Source: DASTBU01 sp035711845
Lineage (GTDB): Bacteria > Acidobacteriota > Vicinamibacteria > Vicinamibacterales > 2-12-FULL-66-21
Length of the DNA stretch: 64,000 bases
Direction: 5' to 3'
Assembly: GCA_035711845.1 (NCBI GenBank)
Contig: DASTBU010000043.1
Span: 62,001 to 126,000, forward strand
Part shown: one piece after another, positions 23,956-30,810 of the stretch
Layout of the letters: every line of letters begins with the position of its first letter
Position numbering within the stretch: the first letter of the stretch is position 1
Program-made: the position numbers and the translations under genes
Notes under the pieces: generated by a model
Told to the model about the DNA's origin: nothing
The model's input: the letters and a program-made list of their open reading frames with translations, nothing else
Databases searched by the model: none

Positions 23956-25763
23956 GGATAACTCTTCAAGGCGTCGATCCGAATCACAACGGCGGTCATG
24001 TCGTCGTTGGCTGCGGCCTCGCCGCGCCATTCGGCGACGGCGTCGAAGATCGCCTGGACGATCCCGGCCGAGGGCAGGTCCTTCGATCGGCCGACCACCT
24101 CGAGCAACCGCGCCGCCGTGAACTCCTGGCCCTGCTCGTTCATCGCCTCGAAGACCCCGTCGGTGCAGTAGATGAACACATCACCGGGGTGGAGCGCGAA
24201 CGACACCTCGTCGTAGGTCGATCCGGAGAACGATCCCAGCGGGACGCCCGGAAGCTCGATCTGGGCGCAGCCGTCGGCGGAACAGCGAATCGGATACGGC
24301 AGCCCCGAGTTCGCCATGATCATCGTGTGCCGCTTCAGGTCGAAGATGGTGTAGCAGAGCGTGCAGTAGTACTCCTCGAGGTGCCGCTGGTGCAGGATCG
24401 TGTTGATCGACGAGAGCACGCTGGCGGGGCTCGAGCGCTCCGGCACGTACCGGCGACGGTACGTTCGCCCGCGCACGAGCTCGGCGGCAAACGCACTGTA
24501 GAGCGCCGCCGGCACGCCCTTGCCGGAGACATCGCCGACGGCAACCACGAGCGTGTTGGATTCCGGCGCGAGATAATCGTGGAAGTCTCCGCCCAGCTCG
24601 CGGGCCGCGTCGAAGGAGGCAGCGATGTCGACGCCTTTGAGCCGCCTGGGCGGCCCCGCCGGCAGGAGCGCTGCCTGCACGCGCTGCGCGAAGCGAACTT
24701 CTTTTTCCAGACGCACCTGGTTGGCTCGTATCTCGTCGTACAGCCGGGCGTTCTCGATGGCGACCGCGGCCTGTGCCGCGAGCAGCGTCAGGATCTCCAC
24801 GTCGCGTTTGCTGAAGGCATCGAGCTCGGGACTCTCGAGGTCCAGCACGCCGATGCAGCGGTCCTTCAGAAGGAGCGGGATCGCCAGCTCCGAGCGCACA
24901 TCTTCAACCACCTTGATGTAGCGCGGATCCAGCGACACGTCCGGAACCAGGACGACTTCCTTGTGGAGGGCGGCGTACCCGACCAGACCCTCGCCGAGCC
25001 GCACCCGCGGGACCTCCACCCTCTCCCCGTATTGCACGGCGAGCTTGATCTCCAGCTCGTCGTCCTCGTTGAGGAGCAGGATGCCCAGCGTCCGGTAATC
25101 GACGAGACGGCGCGCGAGTTGGCCGAGGCGCGCGAGGAGCTCGTCGAGCTCGAGGAGCGAAGCGACTTCGCGTCCAACCTCCGAGAGCGTTTCGAATGCT
25201 TCCGCGTCCCGGCGGATTTGCTCGAACAGCCTGGCGTTGACGAGCGCAACCGCGACGTGCGCCGCGAATTGGCGGAAGATGGCCACGTCCCGTGCGTTGA
25301 ACTGGTCCCGCGTCCGGCCCAGGATGTTGAGGGCGCCGATCGGCCGGGACTTGTGCATCAGCGGCACGACGATCTCGGCCGCCATCCCGGGAACGGACTC
25401 GACGTAGCGGGGGTCCGAGGCCACGTCGTTCGCGAGCAGCGGCTGCTCGCTCGCGACGGCGGCACCCACGAGACCCTGCCCCAACGTCAGGCGGACAGGC
25501 GCACTACTCGGCGGATATCCAACGGCGTACGCGATCCTCAGCTCCGCCCGGCGCTCGTCGAGCAGATAGACGGCAAAGGCCTCGAAGGCAATCAGGCGGG
25601 ACATCAGCCGCGGGATCTGCCGCAGCAGATCGTCGAAATCGAGCACGGCCGTGACCTGGCGGCCCAGGTCGAACAGCGTCGTGACGATCTCGTGTTCTGC
25701 AGCGGCCCCCGGGACCGTGCCGGTCGTGACGGACTCTCCGTCGGCTGAATGTGCGTGAGTCAC
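23931..25763 (-). CDS. GAF-GAF-SpoIIE (PP2C) signalling phosphatase
   Basis: 610-residue soluble sensor phosphatase. Two GAF domains are visible, about residues 30-190 (LLRQIPRLMSRLIAFEAFAVYLLDE ... APVRLTLGQGLVGAAVAS) and 200-345 (SLLELDELLARLGQLARRLV ... VRLGEGLVGYAALHK). A coiled linker (VRFAQRVQAALLPAGPP) leads to the SpoIIE phosphatase domain (ARELGGDFHDYLAPE, GDVSGKGVPAALYSAF, IYCTDGVFEAMNEQ, ANDDMTAVVIR). It probably dephosphorylates an anti-sigma-antagonist in response to a small ligand. The start is a GTG with AGGA 4-5 nt upstream. The final residues come from the terminal repeat of the element at 23707-23955. It is the second SpoIIE phosphatase in the window. Confidence 0.93.
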   Translation of the reverse strand: MTHAHSADGESVTTGTVPGAAAEHEIVTTLFDLGRQVTAVLDFDDLLRQIPRLMSRLIAFEAFAVYLLDERRAELRIAYAVGYPPSSAPVRLTLGQGLVGAAVASEQPLLANDVASDPRYVESVPGMAAEIVVPLMHKSRPIGALNILGRTRDQFNARDVAIFRQFAAHVAVALVNARLFEQIRRDAEAFETLSEVGREVASLLELDELLARLGQLARRLVDYRTLGILLLNEDDELEIKLAVQYGERVEVPRVRLGEGLVGYAALHKEVVLVPDVSLDPRYIKVVEDVRSELAIPLLLKDRCIGVLDLESPELDAFSKRDVEILTLLAAQAAVAIENARLYDEIRANQVRLEKEVRFAQRVQAALLPAGPPRRLKGVDIAASFDAARELGGDFHDYLAPESNTLVVAVGDVSGKGVPAALYSAFAAELVRGRTYRRRYVPERSSPASVLSSINTILHQRHLEEYYCTLCYTIFDLKRHTMIMANSGLPYPIRCSADGCAQIELPGVPLGSFSGSTYDEVSFALHPGDVFIYCTDGVFEAMNEQGQEFTAARLLEVVGRSKDLPSAGIVQAIFDAVAEWRGEAAANDDMTAVVIRIDALKSYPHDSRELR

Positions 25764-25978
25764 TGATCCTGGTGGTCTTTCTCCGATCCGCTCGAGGAGC
25801 GCCTTTCCCTTTTCGGGTCGCGGCGGCAGCAGGCCAGAACCGGATTATACTGGCAAATCCCGTTCATGACCGCGGGAGGACGGCGTCAGAACCACGCCGC
25901 GTCTCTGAAGTCGGCTGCGCCAGAAACGTCGCTCGATCAGGCGATTTGAAACTCGCAAGTCCTCTCCCAGACTCGTAA

Positions 25979-26434
25979 ATGGATCTCAAGCTTCCACTGG
26001 ACTACGGCGCGATCGAGCGGATCCTGCCGCATCGATATCCCTTCCTGCTCGTCGATCGGATCACCGAACTCGAGCCCGACAAACGGATCGTCGGGATCAA
26101 GAACGTCACGTTGAACGAGCGGTACCTCGCCCACCGCGAAGGGGAGCGGCCGGTGCTGCCCCCGACTATCCTGACGGAGGCGGTCGCGCAGGTCGGCGCC
26201 ATCATGATCCTGGCGAAACCGGAGAACCGGGAAAAGCTCATTTACTTCATGGGCATCGAACGCGTCCGCTACCGTCGGCCCGTCCATCCCGGCGACGTCG
26301 TGGAAATCGAGGCGATGGTGCGGCGGCTCCGCAGCCGCGTGGGAGTGCTCCGGGGAATCGCGAGGGTCAACGGGAAGGTCGCCGTCGAAGGGACCATGAC
26401 GTTTGCCCTCGGCCCGCGCAGCGAGGTGGAGTAG
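25979..26434 (+). CDS. fabZ: 3-hydroxyacyl-[acyl-carrier-protein] dehydratase FabZ-like
   Basis: 151-residue hot-dog-fold dehydratase of fatty acid biosynthesis, removing water from 3-hydroxyacyl-ACP. The hallmark IERILPHRYPFLLVDRI with the catalytic His, the VxFxGxxxYRRPVxPGD region (FMGIERVRYRRPVHPGD) and the length fit FabZ. The usual FPGVLxxEAxAQ helix reads LPPTILTEAVAQ, keeping the catalytic Glu but replacing FPG, which is unusual. The gene is solitary, away from lpxA/lpxD, with which fabZ is often grouped. No clear ribosome site precedes the ATG. Confidence 0.9.
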   Translation: MDLKLPLDYGAIERILPHRYPFLLVDRITELEPDKRIVGIKNVTLNERYLAHREGERPVLPPTILTEAVAQVGAIMILAKPENREKLIYFMGIERVRYRRPVHPGDVVEIEAMVRRLRSRVGVLRGIARVNGKVAVEGTMTFALGPRSEVE

Positions 26435-26457
26435 GGACGCGGTCTCGCGAGTCTCGA

Positions 26458-27072
26458 TCAACGTACGATCAGCAGGACCGCGCCCACCTTCACCGCTCTC
26501 GACATCCAGACGATCCACTTCGCATCCGGTTCGAAGTACCGCCAGACATCCAGCACGGCCGGCGCCAGTACCAGCGCGCCAATCCACGGTTCGTTCGTGC
26601 AAGACGCCACGGCCATCCCTCGTGTGTCGCGCTCGTCGGGACCCGTTTGAGCGAAGGCGGCCCCGGCGTAGGCCGCCGAGGCGAGCACGTTGAACGCGAA
26701 CACGCCCTTCTTGAAGGGTGCGGCCTGCTGGCGCAGACGCGGGTGCCGCGTGAGCAGCCACTCGTTGACGGCATGCTGAACCCAGAACCCTGCGGATGAA
26801 ACAGCGAACTCGCGTCGCGGCGAGAGATCGTCGCGGTGCGAGATCGCAAAGAACGGGATGCCGTGAAAATCGATCGCGCGAATGCCAGGATCCGCGTCGA
26901 AGACGACGTCGAAGAAGAGGTGCCCGCCTTCGTGCGCGGCCAGCCCGACCGCCGCTCCCGCAAGGAAGACGCCGGCTGCAGCAATGCGATTCACACCCGG
27001 GTCGGGAGTTTCCTGCCGAGCTTGCGCCCAAGCCGTCGAGCTCGCAAGCGCAACTACAAGAAAGCACAGCAC
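26458..27072 (-). CDS. Membrane protein with HEGGH (HExxH) motif, possible membrane metalloprotease
   Basis: About 204 residues. After a signal/anchor (VLCFLVVALASSTAWAQ) there is a helix containing LAAHEGGHLFFD, an HExxH zinc motif inside or beside the membrane, followed by a segment FHGIPFFAISH and then VQHAVNEWLLTRHP, and two more hydrophobic segments at the C-terminus. HExxH in a membrane helix recalls site-2 proteases (M50) and related small enzymes, but a clear third ligand of the LDG type is not seen. I chose the GTG at 27072 because GGGAG lies 10 nt upstream and the signal then starts properly; the frame stays open to 27207. Function unproven. Confidence 0.7.
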   Translation of the reverse strand: MLCFLVVALASSTAWAQARQETPDPGVNRIAAAGVFLAGAAVGLAAHEGGHLFFDVVFDADPGIRAIDFHGIPFFAISHRDDLSPRREFAVSSAGFWVQHAVNEWLLTRHPRLRQQAAPFKKGVFAFNVLASAAYAGAAFAQTGPDERDTRGMAVASCTNEPWIGALVLAPAVLDVWRYFEPDAKWIVWMSRAVKVGAVLLIVR

Positions 27073-27184
27073 TAAACTGCTTCTCCCGCGGCGATGCCCG
27101 TCCGGCTCTGCCGTGGCACACACGTTGCTCTTACGGTCGAGCAGACGTCGGATGGCGCATGGAGCGCTACCAGGGAGACAAGCG

Positions 27185-27331
27185 ATGCTCGAAACGATTG
27201 CCATCATTCTGATTATTCTGTGGCTGCTCGGTATGGTCAGCGGCTACACGCTCGGCAACTTCATCTACGTGCTGCTGGTCATCGCGATCGTACTGTTCCT
27301 CGTTCGATTGATCAGCGGCCGTCGAGTCTGA
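27185..27331 (+). CDS. Lmo0937-family small hydrophobic membrane protein
   Basis: 48-residue protein consisting of two hydrophobic helices: LETIAIILIILWLLGMVSGYTLG and FIYVLLVIAIVLFLVRLISGRR. This matches the small Lmo0937/DUF5670 family, often linked to stress responses but without a known mechanism. The ATG at 27185 follows AGGGAG. It is divergent from the HEGGH protein. Confidence 0.85.
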   Translation: MLETIAIILIILWLLGMVSGYTLGNFIYVLLVIAIVLFLVRLISGRRV

Positions 27332-27350
27332 CGCCTCGGGGAACTCTCCT

Positions 27351-28316
27351 TCAGGCAATGCGCCGAGCTTCAGGACGAGCGGACAGTACGGCTGGTGCCG
27401 GCGTCGTCCGCGGAGCTGAACCGGCGGTCAGTCGCACGAGCGCAACCCCGGCAAACACCAGCAGCGCCGCGATCGCCATCCGCGACGTGAACGGCTCGCC
27501 CAGCACGAGCACACCCAGCGCGACCGCGATCACCGGGTTGAGATACGCGTACAGCGAGACGAACGATACGGGTAGATGCCGCAAAGCGTATGTGTACGCC
27601 ACGAATCCGCCGATCGATCCGATCACCGACAGGTACACGAACGCCGTGGCGGTCCGGGTCGTGAAGAACAGGTCCGCCCACTCGCCGCGCACCGTTCCCG
27701 CAAGGATCATGAGGAGACCGCCGGCCAGCATCTGATAAGCGGTGGTGCCAAGAACGTTGTCCGCGCGCGTGTGCCGCCGCGAGTACGACGAGCCCAGTGC
27801 CCATCCGAGCGACGCGATCTGAAGCGCGATCACGCCCGCCAGGAACTGACGCGTGCCTGAAGTGCCGAACGTCAGTTCCGGCCACACCAGCACGAGGATC
27901 CCGCTGAACCCGATGATCAAGCTGACGACGACGGGCAGGCGGAGGCGTTCTCCACCGGGAAGGCACGCCTCGACAGACGACATCCAGAACGGCGAGGTAC
28001 CGACCAGCACAGCCGCCAGCCCGCTCGGTATCCACTGCTCCGCGAAGACGACGCCGCCGTTGCCGAGCCCCAGCAGCAGGAACCCAAGCAGAACGATGCT
28101 GCCCCATCGCGAAGGCGGCGGGAGCCTCTCACCACGCGCGGCGACGTAGGCCGCGAGCAGAGCGCCGGCAAGCGTCCATCGGAGCCCACCCATCAGCGCC
28201 GGTGGCATCGATTCGAGGCTGACGCGTATCCCGAGGTACGTGGTTCCCCAGATGACGCAAACCGCCACCCACGCTGCATACGCAAGCCGCCGTTCCTGTT
28301 GCGATGCGGGCGTCAC
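27351..28316 (-). CDS. EamA/DMT-family transporter
   Basis: 321-residue drug/metabolite-type exporter with ten membrane helices in two EamA repeats (first: WVAVCVIWGTTYLGIRVSLE; second: GWALGSSYSRR ... YLNPVIAVALGVLVLGEP). The N-terminal signature WGTTYL and the second-repeat PxxAxxxGxxxLGE are clear. The GTG start at 28316 overlaps the stop of the Lrp/AsnC gene by four bases (GTGA), so the regulator and transporter are translationally coupled. This pairing suggests that it exports an amino acid or related metabolite sensed by the regulator. Confidence 0.92.
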   Translation of the reverse strand: MTPASQQERRLAYAAWVAVCVIWGTTYLGIRVSLESMPPALMGGLRWTLAGALLAAYVAARGERLPPPSRWGSIVLLGFLLLGLGNGGVVFAEQWIPSGLAAVLVGTSPFWMSSVEACLPGGERLRLPVVVSLIIGFSGILVLVWPELTFGTSGTRQFLAGVIALQIASLGWALGSSYSRRHTRADNVLGTTAYQMLAGGLLMILAGTVRGEWADLFFTTRTATAFVYLSVIGSIGGFVAYTYALRHLPVSFVSLYAYLNPVIAVALGVLVLGEPFTSRMAIAALLVFAGVALVRLTAGSAPRTTPAPAVLSARPEARRIA

Positions 28317-28792
28317 GCCGGCACCTCGTCGTTCTGCGGCAAGGGAAGCCTCGAGGTCTCCTTGATGGTCTCGAGCACGATGGTCGTTCTCGTGGATCGA
28401 ACGCCTGGGATGCTGCCAAATCGGGTTCGCAGCAGCTGACCCAGGTGCTCGGCATCCCGGGCGCGCACCTTGATCAGATAGCAGTCGTCGCCGGCAACGT
28501 GGTGCACCTCGAGTACCTCCGCGCACTCGCTCAGCGCATGGGCGATGCGATTCTCGGATCCCGCTTCCTCCGTCCGTACGGCCACGAAGGCGAGCATCCC
28601 GAGACCGAGCGCCTTCGCGTTGAGCTCGGCCGCATAGCCCTGGATGAGGCGGCGACCCTCCAGCTTCCTGATGCGTTCGAGCACCGCCGAGGGCGCAAGG
28701 CCGACCGCGCGCGCGATGTCCGCCTGGGTCTCCCTCGCGTTGTCCTGCAGTCTTCTGACGATTTCCGTGTCGATCGGGTCCATCGCAAGCAT
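28313..28792 (-). CDS. Lrp/AsnC family transcriptional regulator
   Basis: 159-residue feast/famine regulator. It has an N-terminal HTH (IDTEIVRRLQDNARETQADIARAVGLAPSAVLERIRKLE) and a C-terminal RAM/AsnC ligand-binding domain (ECAEVLEVHHVAGDDCYLIKVRARD) that binds amino acids and drives oligomerisation. It is coupled to the EamA transporter gene downstream. A perfect TATAAT hexamer at 28799-28804 (minus strand) ends 6 nt before the ATG, so transcription should start at or next to the A of the start codon: a leaderless mRNA. Confidence 0.93.
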   Translation of the reverse strand: MLAMDPIDTEIVRRLQDNARETQADIARAVGLAPSAVLERIRKLEGRRLIQGYAAELNAKALGLGMLAFVAVRTEEAGSENRIAHALSECAEVLEVHHVAGDDCYLIKVRARDAEHLGQLLRTRFGSIPGVRSTRTTIVLETIKETSRLPLPQNDEVPA

Positions 28793-28798
28793 GACGGA

Positions 28799-28804
28799 AT
28801 TATA
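28799..28804 (-). promoter_or_regulatory. -10 hexamer (TATAAT) of the Lrp/AsnC gene, leaderless type
   Basis: Consensus TATAAT, 6 nt before the ATG at 28792. The -35 zone at 17-18 bp (TGTAAT) is poor. The position implies that +1 falls on the start codon. Confidence 0.65.
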
Positions 28805-28979
28805 TCCTGCAGTGACCTCACATTACAGACCATTGTTTATGTGGACCGCTAATTGGCTGAATAACATTCTGAGCTGTGGCTGAGCAGCCGAATAGATGTG
28901 CTCAACTGGCATTACTCATGCTCTAACCATGTCTTGGGGCTTGTAGCGCATCCAACTGTGTATACGCCGGGTACACCTC

Positions 28980-29153
28980 GTGAACAAACTGAATCCAGAG
29001 GAGCAAATCCGGTCACGTTTGCGGGAGATCACCAAGGAAACCCGGAAGGTCCGGCAGGAATTGCAGGAGATGATCTGGAAGACGCCCGAGCGAACACGGG
29101 CGGTCAGCCACGATTGGGGTCCGAGGCCCGCGCGGAGGAAGCCGCAAAGATAG
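28980..29153 (+). CDS. Small charged helical protein, unknown function
   Basis: A 57-residue reading frame from GTG (28980) to TAG: MNKLNPEEQIRSRLRE then ITKETRKVRQELQEMIWKTPE and a basic tail GPRPARRKPQR. It looks like a genuine protein: the first 35 residues form a strongly amphipathic charged helix and codon choice is GC-ending as in neighbouring genes. It is too short for most ORF callers. No Shine-Dalgarno is visible and no family is recognised. It converges on the SDR gene (10 bp between stops). Confidence 0.5.
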   Translation: MNKLNPEEQIRSRLREITKETRKVRQELQEMIWKTPERTRAVSHDWGPRPARRKPQR

Positions 29154-29163
29154 CGGCCTGCTC

Positions 29164-29955
29164 CTAATCGACGAACCCGAAGGTCCCCCCGCCCAGCCAC
29201 GCCCCGCCGTCCATGGTCAGCGTCTCGCCCGTGATGAAGCCTGCATGGTCTGATACCAGGAACGCAACCGCGTCGGCGACCTCCGATGGCTGCCCCCATC
29301 GCTGCAGGGGCACCATCTTCGTGATGCGCTCGACTGCCTCCGGCGTGTTCCACAACTGTTTCGCGGCCCCGGCCGACTCGATTGGCCCCGGCGCCACGGC
29401 GTTGACCCGGATCTTGTGGCGCGCCCACTCCACCGCGAGCGTCTGCGTCATCGACATCACGCCCGCCTTGGCGGCGGCCGAGTGGACGGTACCGGGGCTC
29501 CCTGTCCAGATGTAGTTGGCCAGCACGGACACGATGGCGCCCCCCTGTCCGCGGTCGATCAAGTAGCGTCCGATGGCGCGCGAGCAATAGAAACTGCCGT
29601 TGAGGACGATGCCGATGACCGCGTTCCAGCCGTTGGGCGACAGGTCTTCCGCGCGGCAGACGAAGTTTCCGGCGGCGTTGTTCACGAGGATATCGATGCG
29701 CCCGAAGTGCCGGAGGACGCGCTGGACCATTTCGTCCACCTGCTCGGGGTTCCTGACGTCGACCTGCACGCACAGCGGATCGATGCCCGCGTGGCGCAGC
29801 TCCGCGGAGCCCTTCTCGAGATTCTCCGAGCTCCGGCTGCCGATGGCCACACGACCGCCAAGCTCGCCGATCCGCCGGGAGATCGCGAGGCCGAGCCCTG
29901 TACCTCCGCCGGTCACAATCGCCACGCGATCCTCGAGCAGCGTCTTCTCGAACAT
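29164..29955 (-). CDS. SDR oxidoreductase resembling 2,4-dienoyl-CoA reductase
   Basis: 263-residue short-chain dehydrogenase/reductase. The NADP-binding TGGGTGLG motif, NNAAGNF, and VNAVAPGPIES are clear. The canonical YxxxK active site is missing: the region reads TVHSAAAKAGVMSMTQTLA, with His-Ser and the Lys kept. This exact pattern is typical of 2,4-dienoyl-CoA reductases of the SDR type, which reduce dienoyl-CoA intermediates in unsaturated fatty acid degradation. The ATG at 29955 is chosen for the family N-terminus (LLEDRVAIVTGGG). It is divergent from the selenoprotein-like lipoprotein gene. Confidence 0.85.
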   Translation of the reverse strand: MFEKTLLEDRVAIVTGGGTGLGLAISRRIGELGGRVAIGSRSSENLEKGSAELRHAGIDPLCVQVDVRNPEQVDEMVQRVLRHFGRIDILVNNAAGNFVCRAEDLSPNGWNAVIGIVLNGSFYCSRAIGRYLIDRGQGGAIVSVLANYIWTGSPGTVHSAAAKAGVMSMTQTLAVEWARHKIRVNAVAPGPIESAGAAKQLWNTPEAVERITKMVPLQRWGQPSEVADAVAFLVSDHAGFITGETLTMDGGAWLGGGTFGFVD

Positions 29956-30073
29956 GCCCGACCAGCTTACAACGGTGGCGGGGTCACAGAACAACCGCTC
30001 CGAACGGGAACTACACCGGAGGCTTCGCCCCGGCGGACCTGGATGGACACGCGCGCGAGGTAAGATAGCCTGC

Positions 30074-30643
30074 ATGCGAACGCGTTCCGCACGGGTCCGG
30101 CTCGCCGCGCTGTTCACCGCGGGAGTTCTCATCGTCACGGCATGCAGTCAGGATCCAGCACCGCGGCCCCGGTCAGAACCGCCGGCGGCAGCAACGCCAC
30201 CGGCCGTCTCGTCGTCTGCACCGGAAGAGACGCCGACTGCGCCTGCTGAAGGCTACCGGGGTCGGCTCCCCGCGCTGCCCAACCCGCCGTTTGCGCTCCC
30301 GCGCCCGCGGCCGGTCGTAGAAGCCGTCTACGAGTTCGCGGCCCGCCATCCGGAGGTTCTGAGCTACGTGCCCTGCTTCTGCGGTTGCGAGCGCTCGGGC
30401 CACGCCGACAACGCGGACTGCTTCGTCTCCGGCCGCGAGCCCGACGGACGCCCCCGCTGGGATCTTCACGGCATGGGTTGAGGCATCTGTATAGACGTCG
30501 CGCGTGACGCGATGCAGATGCACAACTCCGGCGCCCCGTTGACCGAGATCCGCTCGACCATCGATCGCAAATATGGTCCGTCGTTTCCGACGACAACGCC
30601 TACGCCACGTCCGCCGACATCGGGCGGCTTCCCTGAATCCTGA
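30074..30643 (+). CDS. PCYCGC-motif lipoprotein with in-frame UGA read as selenocysteine (candidate selenoprotein)
   Basis: 189-residue predicted lipoprotein if UGA codon 136 (30479-30481) is read as Sec. The signal ends at C24 (LIVTAC), a Pro/Ala linker follows, and the core has PCFCGCERSGHADNADCF (C101, C103, C105, C116), the mark of PCYCGC proteins. That family continues with HGxxCxxC and a helix; here the frame reads LHGMG-U-GICIDVARDAMQMH, then PLTEIRSTIDRKYG, so Sec136 and C139 form UxxC where Cys-x-x-Cys is expected. Conventional calling ends the gene at 30481 and loses 53 conserved residues. A hairpin follows the UGA directly. selD in this window supports Sec use. A TAAGAT hexamer ends 7 nt before the ATG. 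The reaction is unknown; a redox or metal role is inferred. Confidence 0.85.
30479..30521 (+). promoter_or_regulatory. UGA (Sec) codon plus candidate bacterial SECIS hairpin
   Basis: One base after the UGA, 30483-30489 (GCATCTG) pairs perfectly with 30515-30521 (CAGATGC). Inside, 30496-30499 (CGTC) pairs with 30506-30509 (GACG), leaving an apical loop GCGCGU at 30500-30505. The loop lies 18 nt after the UGA and has G in its first position, consistent with the known spacing and loop rule for SelB-recruiting bacterial SECIS elements. Confidence 0.65.
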
Positions 30644-30796
30644 CCCTGTCGGATTCGGTGGACGTCGGGCGGGACGGATCGCGCTGCACGCGTCGGGGAG
30701 CACGGAGCGTCAGCGTCAGGATCGAATGACGTTCCGCCCAGGTTCTCGTGATCTGCCAGAGGCGTGATTAGCTCAACTGGATCGACAACCGACTGT

Positions 30797-30802
30797 TATA
30801 AT
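30797..30802 (+). promoter_or_regulatory. -10 hexamer (TATAAT) of the histidine kinase gene, leaderless type
   Basis: Consensus TATAAT, 8 nt before the GTG start at 30811. No clear -35 at the standard distance. Confidence 0.6.
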
Positions 30803-30810
30803 CCGCCGCA

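Noticed and set aside
30768..30810. tRNA-like stretch (TTAGCTCAACTGGAT ... CCGACTGTTATAATCC)
   Set aside because: It resembles a D-arm and an anticodon arm, but there is no acceptor pairing, no T-arm and no GTTCRANNC; the TATAAT is better explained as the promoter of the kinase gene.
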